Shown: positions 44,531-56,555, counted from the stretch's first letter. The stretch: 64,000 nt of DNA from Aspidapion aeneum (GCA_963576565.1 OY755039.1:135759369-135823368), one strand, 5' to 3'. The notes: a model not told the origin generated them from the sequence alone. A program made the numbers and translations.

Positions 44531-44913
44531 TCTAGCTTTCGAAATCCCATCACTGCGGCGCCTAAGGTCACTAGATCATGAAGTTCCTTCTAAAGGTACC
44601 GGCATCGATTTTTACGTTTTAAAAAACCTTGTATACTGCTTGTTACAAAACTTTAAAATAATTTGTAACAAAACTGTATTGTCAAAAACATGAGGAAAAC
44701 TCAGGAGCGCAATTAGCGAAGTACATATACGATTTAAGCAGGCCCGAGGCCCAGTCCAGGACAAGACATAACGTGGCTTGCCCCCATCACCACAACTAAG
44801 TCTATGCCAGGAAGCCAGGAATTAAGAGAGTCTTGAGCTTACCACTTATTAGACTTTCCTCCCACTAAGTTCTCATTTATTTATTTTTTCTGCGTGGTAT
44901 TACTACAGTAAAA
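44531..44913. other. Flank of the foldback element, no gene recognised
   Basis: The sequence resumes after the duplicated GCTTGGACAC. It may be the original 3' flank of the receptor gene. Confidence 0.4.
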
Positions 44914-45515
44914 AAACTCTGCCAATCTATGGGCACCTAAGCTCACACTAGGTACTATAATTATAGTGTACGTGTGAGTTAATATATAACTAAAAACTGA
45001 AATATATTTTATTGAACTCCAGACTCAATTACCTTTCGTTTGATACCACACAAGCCATGTTTTGACTTAAACTTTAATTTTTCAAATCTACCCCCACCTT
45101 TTTTTTAAACTAAAATGTATTTTATTTAACTCCAGACGCAATTACCTTTCGTTTGATATGACACACGCCATATTTTTACATAAACTCTAATTTTTGATAT
45201 ATACCCCCACCCTTTTATTTGGCTTGTGTTCGGTGGATTTTGTTCATTTTTAAATGGGACCATCTCGACCCAAAACCCAGCGTAGGTACCAAATTTCATT
45301 AAAATCGGGCAAGCGGTTTTTGAGTTATGCGCGTTGGTCGTTACAGACAGACATACAGACAGACAGACAGACAGACAGACGGCGCAACAAAAAAGTTTCA
45401 AAATGATCTGAAACGCAAAGATATATAAAAAATTTTGAAATCGGAGCAACTTTTTTTTCTCGAAAAAATTAGGATCACTATAGCTCACACTACTATAGTG
45501 TAGTGTGAGCTAAAA
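44914..45515 (+). mobile_element. Element A copy 7
   Basis: A complete but shorter copy with two tandem units, CAGA repeats at 45347-45380 and both hairpins. The first is intact (AGCTCACAC...GTGTGAGTT) and the second is short (CTCACACTACTATAGTGTAG). Confidence 0.8.
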
Positions 45516-45708
45516 TATGTAAACCGGGTAATGTAGAATAATTAATCTTTTATATGATTATTTTCTTTATTAAATTATTGTTTTTATTTTAATAAGAATA
45601 CCGTTTGTTCGTCTTTTAGCAATATGACATGCTGTTAACGCCTTATTAAAAGAAAACAATACATATTTAAAATAAAAATAATTCTTTTGAAAAAATGTGT
45701 TAGAAATA

Positions 45709-45877
45709 CAGGCTGTTTGAAATTAACTGTCCACCCGATTGCTAACTTCGTTATTACTAAAGATACAAATATTTGATATTAGCAAACTAGTAGCATTCTT
45801 AACGCCCGTTCAGATGGTAAAAATGCTACCTAACTTGCTAATTTAAGTTCTTGTCTTTAATAATCTTTAACAGCCTG
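45709..45877. mobile_element. TA-flanked palindromic MITE, 169 bases
   Basis: CAGGCTGTTTGAAATTAAC at the left and ATCTTTAACAGCCTG at the right are inverted ends, and TA lies on both sides (45707-45708 and 45878-45879). The middle is also partly palindromic (AGTAGCATT.../...AATGCTACC). Confidence 0.7.
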
Positions 45878-46079
45878 TATTTGTAGAGACGTCCCACTAG
45901 TTTTTTTCTAGGATATTTTTAAAAGTTTACGGCCTGAGATATTTTTTTGATTGGCTGCTAGCGCCATGGCAGACAATGTTCGACATGGTTCGGGCAGTCA
46001 ACGATACCCCAAGAATAAAAAAAGAAGAAATCGAGCCGACAACTTTTAAAAGTATCAAAAAAAAATGATATAATATGTA

Positions 46080-46864
46080 CAGAGGGTCTCATTATATTTT
46101 TCCCACCCTTTTAGACCATTATAAATTGATGTAGGAATATAAAAGAAATTGTGTTCGAATTCGCGAAATTTTTACTTTCAAATTGCATCTTGACTTTATT
46201 CCTGATGCTTACCGTATTTGACAGGCGCTCAAATTTATAGTTTTTGTAAATTGGATGCTCTCCTTATATTATTTAATTAGTAGATTAAGCTTGGAATATA
46301 CTTTTCAAAAATATCCCATATGTCGCAGTTTTGATAAATAGTTTCTGAAATATTAGCGATAAATTTTTAAATGATAAAAAAATAACGTTACCACTTTTGT
46401 GTTAATTTCAGTGTCCTTATTTCGAACTATGTTAGTCCCCATGCATAAACGGTGACAATGACAACTATTTTTTTTTAAATGACGCTTAAAATGACAACCG
46501 GTAACGACATCAAAGTTGTGTCATTGTCACTGGGGACTAACATAATTTGGAATAAGGATACTAAAACTAACACAAGAGCGGTACTGTTATAATTGCTAAT
46601 ATCTCAGAAGCTATGGCTCTAAACTACGGCATATCGGGTATTTTTGGAAAATATGTTCCAAGCCTAATCTATTAATTAAATAATATAAGCAGCATCCCAT
46701 TTACAAAAACTATAAATTTGAGCGCCTATGGTAAGCATCAGGAATAAAGTCAAGATGCAATTTAAAAGTAAAAATTTCGCGAATTCGAACACAATTTCTT
46801 GTATATTCCTATATCAATTATTAATGGTCTAAAAGAGTGGGAAAAAGTATAATGGGACATCCTG
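46080..46864. mobile_element. TA-flanked palindromic MITE with long arms, 785 bases
   Basis: The ends are CAGAGGGTCTCATTATATTT and AAAAGTATAATGGGACATCCTG (slightly shortened here), with TA at 46078-46079 and 46865-46866. The arms run about 350 bases each, with TTCGAATTCGCGAAATTTTT, CTTTATTCCTGATGCTTACC and GACAATGACA as landmarks. The short centre is near 46450-46500. Nothing is coded inside. Confidence 0.75.
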
Positions 46865-47134
46865 TACCCATATTATATTTTATAATATGCATTCATACAT
46901 TTTTAAATATTTATAAGAACTTGTGTAGTCGTTCGCCCCCCCCTGGCGCCCTATACGACACGCCACTGCTTATTGGAGGTTTCACTGTATTTAATTCTCT
47001 TCCTTAGATGCTTTCCACAACCTGTTGAATAGACTTGACAATCGACTTGAAATTTCACTTTTCTATATACTACAATAGTACATTACTTATTACATAACAA
47101 AAGAAAAAAGCGATAAATTTCACACGAGGGTGAA

Positions 47135-47440
47135 TGTTGTAAACGAGGAGCTAGTCGAGTAAAGCAACATGCGAGTGTAAGAAAGTTATTTTCTATAAAG
47201 TTGTGTACCTACGCTATTTTTCCTACAAAAAAGAACCTACTAATTTTTCTAAAAATCGATCTTTAATTTTGCACAAATCAAATAAAACTGTTTTCCGCAC
47301 ATGTGTAGAAAAGTACTTTGCAACACATGAGCAGAAAAGTATGGTGATAATTAACGTCATCGTACACTTTTCCATACATGTGCGGAGAAGTATTTTTTCA
47401 CACATGTGCGGAAAAATCATTTTTATATGTCTTAGGAAAA
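47135..47440. repeat. Repeat family F copy 1
   Basis: This matches 52405-52610 over landmarks ACATGCGAGTGT, ATCGATCTTTAATTTTGCAC and AAATCAAATAAAACTG, followed by TTCCGCACATGTGTAGAAAA-type palindromes. It ends in several TTTTCNGCACATGTG words. Confidence 0.6.
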
Positions 47441-47504
47441 TATCATTATTAAATCAGCGAAAAAAAATTGATATTTGATCTTTTGTTATGACATAGTAAA
47501 CCAG

Positions 47505-48114
47505 GGCTATCAAAACGGACAGGCCACGATCCTCCACTATGTTGACGTCACATCCGGGGCTGATTTTTTTTTGATGGTTGCGTCACGACACAGGTGATTG
47601 TCTTTAAAATATTGAAGTTGGAATGACGGTTCATAAATATTTGATTTTTTTAAAATAAAGCCGGTTTTAAGATTGTTTTTACTTTATTCTGGCAGAAAAT
47701 TTTTTTTTAAATGTATAGTAATCCTTAATTTTTCATAGCCGCTTCATTAGCTCACACAAAAATTAAATTTAAAGCAGAAGCAAATGTGACAATCGCAGAT
47801 GACAAAGTCAAATACATGTCAAATATAACAGTTGGCATGTGATACATGGCGGGTAATTTGAATTCAAAATAAGGAATGCTAAATCTTGAAGATTTTAACC
47901 TTTTAATCATGTTGCTTCCTTACAAACCTTCGGTGGAATATCGGGATGGTGTCTGAGAATATTTCACTGAAATTTCGCCGAAATCTGTAGTGCCATTTTG
48001 AAAATACCATAAAAAACCTCTGACCTCCCATAAGACCCAATGTAAAATTCAGCCCCGGGAGAACAGCTGATTTTTTCAGGCTCGTGGCCTCTATTTTTGT
48101 GTTGGCCTTGAGTA
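47505..48114. mobile_element. Imperfect TIR element
   Basis: AGGCCACGATCCTCC and CATCCGGGGCTGA on the left are mirrored by TTCAGCCCCGGG and AGGCTCGTGGCC on the right. The arms are diverged and no target duplication is clear. Confidence 0.4.
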
Positions 48115-48835
48115 AACAAATACAAGTTAGTGAGAAGTAGTATACTGTGGTAAGAAGTGATGTTGTTGACAAGACAATTTTGTTATAATAATATTTAAGT
48201 TTTGCCCCAATGGGCAACCAGGAGTATACGAGGTTTTTAAAAAAGTAAAAATCTATGTCGGTACCTTTAAAAGAAAATTCGTGATGACTTCGTGACCTTA
48301 GTATGGCTAACTTATTGTAAGTAGAAGAACCTAAAAATAAATATTAGGGACATTTTGGGTCAGTTAAAATGACAGAAAATTTGACAGCTGATACGATTGT
48401 TACTAATAATAACGGTAACACTCAGGGCAAAATAGATAGATTTTGGAACACTAAAGAATAACTTAAACGTTAATGTAGTAGTTTCACACTTCTTTAACTT
48501 TTTGTTTAGTTATATTTGTTTATTTATTTTTATTAGATTTATGGATTTTTACAAACCAAACTAAGGAATTTTAGTAAATAATTCGGCTACATTAAAAAAA
48601 AACAATACAAAACTAACCATAAAAAATACCGGTAACATTAACGAACGGCTACCGTAAGTACCGGGCGTCGTTACTGTAAATAACAAAGAAGAAGCGAGAC
48701 GCTGCTAATGCGCAGACTCAATAATAACAACAACGGTAACAATGTAAAATACGCGACCCAAAATGTCCCTATGACTGTATTTTTGTTTTAAGAAGTTACC
48801 TTTAAGACTACTTAATAATTTTTTTATACGACTGT
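48115..48835. other. Gene-free stretch
   Basis: Nothing supported here. Confidence 0.4.
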
Positions 48836-49275
48836 CTTGTAAAAGGGGGTTTTGCGCACGGAGAACACGATCTGAAAATGGCATTTTGCGCACGCTGTGT
48901 GCAAAACGTTTTGCACACGCTTATGTCATTTTTGCGCACGCCTATGTCATTTCTGCATACGGGTCTCCCGTCATTGTGATTTTTGTTGTTGTCACCCATC
49001 AATATAAGTTGGCTTAGTTCCGTAACAACCGTCACTGCTCGTATGTTTTGTTGATTAGATACGTCAAAAAATTGTTGAACTTTTAAAGTTTTGTTGTAAA
49101 AATGTCGGAAATAAAAACAAGTTAAATTAAAATTTGATTTTTCTTTCTTTATTAGCAGTTGTATAAAAAATATTGTAAAAAACTCGTTTGAAAACCTCTT
49201 TGCACACTCCCTCGACTTGTAGACCTCGCCTTCGGCTCGGTCTACCAAACTGTCTCGATCGTGTGCAAAGAGTTG
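48836..49275. repeat. TTTTGCGCAC palindrome cluster and inverted ends
   Basis: TTTTGCGCACG occurs about four times at 48851-48945. A second part at 49186-49280 is a near palindrome: GTTTGAAAACCTCTTTGCAC is mirrored by GTGCAAAGAGTTGTTTTCAA around CTCGCCTTCGGCTCGG. It may be a relative of the TTTTCCGCAC family. Confidence 0.5.
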
Positions 49276-51043
49276 TTTTCAAACCTTGTTGTTTAAATAA
49301 CTATTTAAAAACTTTAAAAAAACGTTTACGCTACATATTATATAATTAATTAGATGATATTAACTTATATCAATAAATTTATAAATGTCAGTTTTTTTTT
49401 AATTGTCAAAAAAATACGGAATGAAGCAGTGGCGACTATCAAAACTAGTGTTCTATACTCTAGTGACGTCAAGGATTCCCTAGTTTCAGTTCTTTTAGGT
49501 CCTTTATAAAAACCCATACTTTGTTTAAGGAGGGTGTTTCTTTGCAAGATGTGTGTGATTTGGGATAATTATAAAAAAAACAAAAATGTTAAGACTCATT
49601 TTGGAAGGGATCAATGATCAGTGCTGATGATCCATGTCAATTTCCACGATCCAGATTCTACGCGAACAAATAATGTCATAATTTCAACCAATGGCTAGGT
49701 CCGATTAAATGGTCAATAGGTATGTAGGTACTGATCGTCGCACAAAGGGGCCAATCGGGTGTAAAAGTGGAAGAAACTAATAAAACACAAATAGACATAT
49801 ACAATATCTGGAACTTAAATTATGTAGCAAACTAGTGGGCGCTGAAAATGCAACAGAGTATTTTTACTTGTTTTTTTAGTATGACGTGAGTTTGACACTT
49901 TAAAAAGCGTCTCTTTAATTTTTATGATAATTACATACAAATTATTGAATAATTATGTATTACTTTCTCTAATTATATGAAGTGTTATATTTAAAACTAA
50001 AAACTTTTTTACGATGGAGACATCCAGCACAGGTAATTTAACCAAAAAACACTAAATACCAATATCTAGCTGTAGGTTGTCATAGACTAATCATATTTTT
50101 TAAACTAAGAAGTCAATTATTATTAGAATTTACCTTAAAGAAATATAAAAAATATAATTTAGTGTGTGATAAAATTTTGTTAAGCAAAACCATTGCCACT
50201 TTTTTGTTAATTGAATGTTTCTTAACAAAATGAGAAAAAAAATGGCTGCGCTTTCTTGCGCCTTTTTGAGATTTTTAATATTAAAAATAAAGTGCCTACA
50301 TACGACCCAAGTAAAAGAAATTAAACTATACATCTTAAATATTAAACTTGTTTGTTTATTAACGATAAAATATGAGTGTTTAATTGACTAAAAATTTGAT
50401 TGATAGTTTTTTAACATAAATTTGATTAACTCATTAAATTTAAAGATGGCGGACGCGTAAAAATTAGGAAAAGCTTCGTTCGAAAAAATTTTAAAATAAA
50501 GGATTTTAAACAAATTGATATAAACAACTTTTTAGGCATGTAAAAAGCCACGTGAATTATGGTAGCGGTTACAGTTACTTTAGTTAAAAGGAGTGGGGGG
50601 AGGGTAAATCTTCGAAAGTCAAATTTTGAACCAAAACTTTTACAAACTTGCCGTTTTCGTATTCTTAACTTAGGAAAGATGCCCGAAAATTTTTCAAAAA
50701 TATCATTTTGACAGATCTTTGTTTTGGAAAGGGTTAAGTGGATTATCAAAGGACCACGCACTAGTTTACACAGGCCTTATGGGGAATTTTTGTCTCGGTT
50801 GAACTGGCTATAATTTTAGTATGTTATAGTGGGGTATGTAACAAAAAAAAATGTGAAAAAGAGGTTTTCAGAAGTTGATACTTGACGTCTAATTGGAGTT
50901 TTCATATCTATGACAGTGGGAAAGAAAAATTATAAAAATCAGTTGAATGGCTTGGTCAAGTTAATACCCTGAGAATTTCTCGTTCTTGTATTGAGACACC
51001 ACACACATGCATAGGTGGAAGTTTTCGGAAAATTTATGTATCA
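49276..51043. other. Long gene-free stretch
   Basis: No frame with motifs and no repeat match was seen. Confidence 0.4.
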
Positions 51044-51114
51044 TCTTTGGTAGCTTAATGAAAGAGCGTTTGCGTACAGAGCAAGAGGTTCCGGGTTCGA
51101 GTCCCGGCCAAAGG
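51044..51114 (+). tRNA. tRNA-like cloverleaf, anticodon ACA (Cys-like)
   Basis: A full cloverleaf can be drawn: acceptor TCTTTGG with CCAAAGG (one wobble), D arm GCTT...GAGC, anticodon stem TTTGC/GCAAG with loop GTACAGA, 5-base variable loop, and T arm CCGGG-TTCGAGT-CCCGG. The B box GGTTCGAGTCC is perfect and a T-run at 51120-51125 could end pol III transcription. The anticodon arm resembles animal tRNA-Cys, but the anticodon reads ACA instead of GCA and the D loop lacks the conserved GG. It may be a pseudogene or a tRNA-derived repeat rather than a working tRNA. Confidence 0.4.
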
Positions 51115-52086
51115 GAAACTTTTTTATAATTTTTCTTTCTTTAATTTTACTTGTTGTTTAAAGTTAATAATAATAAAACAATGTTAGAAAGCAAAGCAAT
51201 TACACATGTGTGGAGTGTATCCACAAAATAATATTAATTGGTCTTATTTTAACATAAATTTTGCCCTTATGTCATTTTTTTACAATGATCTTTAATACAA
51301 AACCTAATTTTGTATGTAGAGAACTTTTATCCAAAAAGCCTTTACATTAAATTCCTTTTTTTTAGAAAATGGTAAAATTAGTTTTTAGATGCAATATAAG
51401 TAAAAAAATATGCATGCATATGTCTTATTGAGGACACTCTGTACAATATAGTATTTTTAGGTGACTCCTCTTCCTATTTCAAAATTGACGTGTCCATGAT
51501 TTTATCTCCAAGTTTAGAAAAAAAAAGGTGATTCCAGACTTTTGGGACATACTGTACATTATGAGCCAGGTTAAATAACTTAAACAGAAATATTATAAAA
51601 TGTCGAATTTTTAAACAAATTTTTAATAAATGTTTAAGTCTTAATTACTTTTTTGTGAAAAAGTACTTAAATTTCTTTTAAAAAAAACTATTTTTAAATC
51701 ACTTTGTAAAAAAAACAAATATTAAAGCTTTATAAAATATTAAACAGGTGCATTTTAACCTATATCACAATAACCAATTCACATTATTTTTGTTTCTAAT
51801 ATTTTGGGTGTTTAAATAATTATTTCCGACATTAGCTCCATTTGGCCCCTCTGTGCGTCGGTCTCATGTAAAACAAGCCTTAAATAAAAACTTCTTCGAC
51901 AAAGAAAAACCTTGAACTTTTGGAAAAATACCCAATTTGAACAACAAAATAATATATTTTGGAAACCTAAATTAGCATGAAAGATACAAATTAGAGGAGA
52001 CTGGAACTGATTTACATTAGTTTTTGGCAAGCTCTTTGTAAGCTGTACAGTGACATTGAGATAATGTTTAAAATAAATATATATAC
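51115..52086. other. Gene-free stretch
   Basis: A single MITE-like end (TGATTCCAGACTTTTGGGAC, about 51531) resembles the right end of the next element. Nothing else is supported. Confidence 0.4.
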
Positions 52087-52310
52087 TGTGCGTCCTTAAA
52101 GTCCAAAATCACCGAGTTTTTGAAAAAATTACACGTTCTCAAGAAAAAAGTTAGAAAACTTCGATTGTTATTCTAAAACACAAGAAGGTACCTTTTTTTT
52201 TAAATCTTGTCGTGTTTTAGAATAAAAATTGAAGTGTTCGAACTTTTTTGTTAAGAACGTGTAATTTTCTCAAAACTCGGTGATTCCAGACTGTACGGAC
52301 GTATAGTATG
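52087..52310. mobile_element. Palindromic MITE, about 220 bases
   Basis: CACCGAGTTTTTGAAAAAAT, TACACGTTCT and ATTCTAAAACAC on the left are mirrored by GTGTTTTAGAAT, AGAACGTGTA and TTTTCTCAAAACTCGGTG on the right. Confidence 0.7.
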
Positions 52311-52404
52311 TAACCCCATAAAATAGTGGCAACTCATGTCACTGGGTGTTTTAGTATATTTCAACGTTAGATTAATTTGGGCCACCAAATGGTATTAAAA
52401 TAGT

Positions 52405-52610
52405 ATATTACATAACAACGAGGCGCTAGCCGAGTGAAACAACATGCGAGTGTTAAAAAGTTACTTTCTATCGAGTTGTGTACGCTACTTTTCCTACGAA
52501 AACTGTTGAAGTATACTAATTTATATAAAAATTCGTCTTTAATTTTGCACAAATCAAATGAAACTGCTTTTCCGCGCATGTGTGGAAAAGTACTTTGTAA
52601 CACGTACAAT
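52405..52610. repeat. Repeat family F copy 2
   Basis: It shares ACATGCGAGTGT, GTCTTTAATTTTGCACAAAT and TTTTCCGCGCATGTGTGGAA with 47135-47440. A GAGGTTCGAGTCATTGAAAT-type block directly after it (52612-52660) is present twice in tandem. Confidence 0.6.
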
Positions 52611-53149
52611 GAGGTTCGAGTCATTGAAATGAGTTTAGGTTCGAGTCATTGAAATGAGTTTAGTGGTTGTTGAACAACCAATTTTTGTTTCAACCATTGT
52701 TTTAACGATTATAAACGATTGCCTTCTCAATATTTCCAGTTTTAGACTTTTTCTGAACTTAATGGAAAGCTATCTTCCTGGCGCACAAGAAGGTATCAAT
52801 TATTAAAATCGGTTTGATGTTTTCGGAAATATTAATTTTTGTCTCAACCGTTGTATTGGAGGTTATAGGATTGCCTTTCCATTTCAGTCTGCAACCATTT
52901 CGTGGTAAATTTATTACTACTGAATCGATTTGAATTTAAAAAAAACATAATAAATTTTTCAACATGGCGGTCTTCAAACGCCATTTTGTCACATTCTGTA
53001 GGCTTTAAGGCAAACAAGTTATCTAAATTTCAGGCGATTTTATTGAAATTCCTTTGGTCACCCATTGCAAATGTCCTCTGATTTGCTGTACTTACTTTGT
53101 AGTCCTCTCTGCTCTCACCCATCTCCCGTCCTGTCATTCCCCCCACCCT

Positions 53150-53545
53150 ATTTTAAAACAATATTCGCTTAATTGTATTAAATATAGGGCGATTTCAAAA
53201 ATTCTTTCTCCATACGCTTTCAGATTTTTTTTGCGACACCATTTTACTAGTCCCCCCCCGTCTCTCCCTCACTCCTCCCGCCCTCCTTATTATTATTAGT
53301 TGTAGCTATAACTTTCACAAATATAAAGCCATTTCAAAAGTTCTTTCTGCACACGCTTTAACACTTTTTTTCCAACATCATTTTACTAATCTTCCCCCCT
53401 CCCTCTTCCTCTATCTCTTTTCTCCCCACCCTCCTTATTAGTAATAGTTGTAGCTATACCTTTCATGCGCTTTAAGATTTTTTTCGCCACCATTTTACTA
53501 GTTCCCTCCTACCTCTCTCATCCCCCACCATCACTCAATGGAAGG
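53150..53545. repeat. Pyrimidine-rich tandem repeats, about three units
   Basis: Units of roughly 130-160 bases share ATTTCAAAANTTCTTTCTNC, ACACGCTTT, ACCATTTTACTAGT and TAGTTGTAGCTATA, with long C/T-rich runs between them. Confidence 0.6.
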
Positions 53546-53697
53546 TTTTACTGTTGGCGTACGTAGAAAGTCTACACGTTCTTTTTGGGTAAAGCTAAAT
53601 GAATGGTAAACGCATAGTGCTTTTTATAAGGCTGAATAAGAATCAAACCTAAAATAAAATAAATAAATAAAAACATTTTAAATAATTTAAAAAAAAT

Positions 53698-53894
53698 ACA
53701 CCCAACTGCTAAATTCACTTGTAACTACTAGTCGCAATTGGGTACAAAATTACCCAATAACCCAAAACTGTATAATTTCGTAACTGCGTTTTGGGCATCA
53801 GATTAAAAGTTAAAGCATGTCGTACATTTTAGGTATTATCAATTTTGTACCTAACGGCGGCTAGTAGTTACAAGTAAATTTAGCAGTTGGGTGT
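53698..53894. mobile_element. MITE, about 197 bases
   Basis: ACACCCAACTGCTAAATTCA and CTTGTAACTACTAG are mirrored by CTAGTAGTTACAAG and AAATTTAGCAGTTGGGTGT. The perfect part of the arms is about 35 bases. Confidence 0.75.
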
Positions 53895-54979
53895 TTTCTT
53901 TTATTTATTTTTTTTTATTGCTGTGTACTCTTCAATTCATTGTGGGATAGAGCTTTTCCATGAATTTAAAAATAATATTTAACGAGCCTCCTTGATGGGT
54001 TATGGATGGGATAAGTTTAATCAAACTAAGAAGCGGAATTAAAAGTACTATAAAAATTATTCTTAACGTTTTTCGCTAGGATGCATGGTTTCGCTGCAAA
54101 TTCACTTTTTTTTTTCTATAATCTTGTGATCGGTTTTAGAAACCACCCTCTTTAAGGCAGTCTAGGGGTACCATCCATCCAGTCAATATCCCCTTCTGTG
54201 AAAAGTTTAAAGCCTTCTATGTAACAGAAAAAAAACAAATGTCAATAATATTAAAGCTACAATAAAATGAGCATGGGTATTATTTTAATTCTTTTGCGAG
54301 CGGAAATACTAATATCTTGGTATATTTCAATAACTACTTGATTTATCAAAAAAGGTGTTATGACAAAATTTATTTGACGACTGGGTAGAGAGATATGCTT
54401 AAACAACAAAATCTATCCATTTGTCGGCCATTTTCAAAGATGGCGGCCAAACGACCATGAGTTCGACCACGTGACCAAACTTTTTTTATAGTCTTATGGG
54501 TGCTTAACAATGCCCCACAGTCAAACTGAGCGTACATATTAGATCACACGTGACAGGAGCCAGCGCCTAGGCTAACTAGAAAAATGGCAAAAAATTGATA
54601 AAATTTCGAGAAGAGGATCAGCTAGGAACCATTTTTATGTAACCTATACTTCATTCAGGCACACTGTGTATGGATGACAGTAAAAAAGATTCCATTTAAA
54701 CCGATCGTATAGTTTTAAAGTTTTAACGAAAACCATTTTCGGTTTTATTTTGGTCCACGATATACTTACGACTACCTATATTTAAAACCCACAAGCAAAC
54801 TGTTGAATTTTCGACTTTTAAAAGTTTTACTATACAATCCATTCCCCCTCCCCCTAATCCATAATGCCGTTGAACTGTACAAGGTTTACTTGATCAACTC
54901 TAGAGCAAACAGCCAGATGCATGTGTTAAAACGCCACATGGCTGTTTATGTATTAGCCAACTATGTAGTCAAAATTTGT
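53895..54979. other. Gene-free stretch
   Basis: Only short AT-rich frames without motifs are present. Confidence 0.4.
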
Positions 54980-55482
54980 AATAAATTGGTAAAAAAAATT
55001 TTTTAAGTCACAAGCTTTTATAAAATGCACTAAAAATTTAAAAATAATTTTCTAACATTCTAATATTATCATAATAATAAAAGCGATGGCCGACGGAAAT
55101 TTTGACGATGTTAGCACGATAAGATATCCGTATCAATTAAATATCACTATTTGCAAGAATCAATCTAGCAGAAAAATGCAGAGGTACTAAACCCACCCAA
55201 TCCAACGCAAGATACCCCAGCATTTCTCTGACAGGTATGGCAATGGCATAACATTGTGGCACATCAAACATATCTTTTATGACCTGCTATGTTGAATATT
55301 CTTTAAGTGTTTAGATCACAAATTTAGATTAACTTATGCTTTGATTTGCGGCCATCGCTTTTATTATTATGATAATATTAGAATGTTAGAAAATTATTTT
55401 TAAATTTTTAGTGCATTTTATAAAAGCTTGTGATTTAAAAAAAAATTTTACCAATTTATTTTCTACTTTTTAGTCTCAGCTA
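54980..55482. mobile_element. Palindromic MITE P2 copy 2
   Basis: The arms carry AATAAATTGGTAAAA, AAGCTTTTATAAAATGCAC and CATAATAATAAAAGCGATGG and their inverse. The interior has AGCAGAAAAATGCAGAG and CAGCATTTCTCTGACA, matching the plan of copy 1 at 18199. Confidence 0.75.
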
Positions 55483-55589
55483 TCTACCCTATTAAATGAA
55501 AATATTTGTTCAATAACAGAACAGAAGAGTTTATTCGAGATTATAATGAAATCGCTGATCGTGAGTTGTTTGGAAACTCATTTTTCTAT

Positions 55590-56555
55590 TGGTGGAAGGA
55601 GAGGGTGGGGGTAGAGGTAGAAATATATTTTTTGTTTGGGCTGTATTGCCATTGGACCTTTATGCATATACCAAATTTAATAAAAGTCATTTGAAGTGGA
55701 GTGTGTCAAAAACGCATTTTTTATGGAAGGGGTGGGGGGTAGGGGTGGGAGGACATTTTTTCATTACTGTTGTATTGCCATCGGACCACTATATGTATAC
55801 CAAATTTCATCCAAATCGGATAATGGGAAGTGTGTCAAAAACGCATTTTTCTATAGATGGGGGTAGGGGTAGGAGTGATAGGATTTTTTTTTCAATGTTG
55901 TATTGTCATAGGAGCACTATATGTATACCAAATTTCATCCAAATCGGATAATGGGAAAAGTGTCAAAAACGCATTTTCTTTGAAAGGGGGTGGGGGTAGG
56001 AGTCAAAGGATATTTTTTTTTAATGTTGTATTGTCATCGGACCACTATGTGAATACCAAATTTCATCCAAATCGGATAATGGGAAGTGTGTCAAAAACTC
56101 ATTTTTCTATGAAAAGGGGTGGGGGTAGGGGTGGGAGGATTTTTTTAAAAATATTGTATTGTCATCGGATCATTAAATGTATACCAAATTTCATCCAAAT
56201 CGGATAACGGGATGTGTGTCAAAAACAAATTTTTCTATGGAAGGGGGTGGGGGTAGGGGTGGGAGGTTATTTTTTTCTCATTGTTGTACTATCATGGGAC
56301 CACTATGTATATACCAAATTTTATCCAAGTCGGATAACGGGAAGTGTGTCAAAAACACATTTTTCTGTAGAAGGGGTGGGGGTAGGGGTGGGAGGATATT
56401 TTTTCTTAGTGTTGTATTGTCATGGGACCACTATGTGTGTACCAAATTTCATCCAAATCGGATAATGGGAAGTGTGTCAAAAACGCTTCACATGATTTGA
56501 TAGATAGTTAGATAGTTAGACAGAACATCCGAAGCTAAATAAAAGCTTGTAACAA
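55590..56555 (+). repeat. 128-base tandem family D, free array
   Basis: About seven units of 128-130 bases; ATCGGATAA recurs at about 55815, 55943, 56071, 56199, 56329 and 56457. The array ends in a unique tail (GCTTCACATGATTTGATAG, then GACAGAACATCCGAAGCTAA and ATAAAAGCTTGTAA) shared with 44226-44290 in the foldback element. No GGCGCC arms are present here. Confidence 0.85.

Noticed and set aside
48808..49248. 146-codon minus-strand frame
   Set aside because: It runs through the TTTTGCGCAC palindromes, with no hydrophobic or motif pattern; probably chance.
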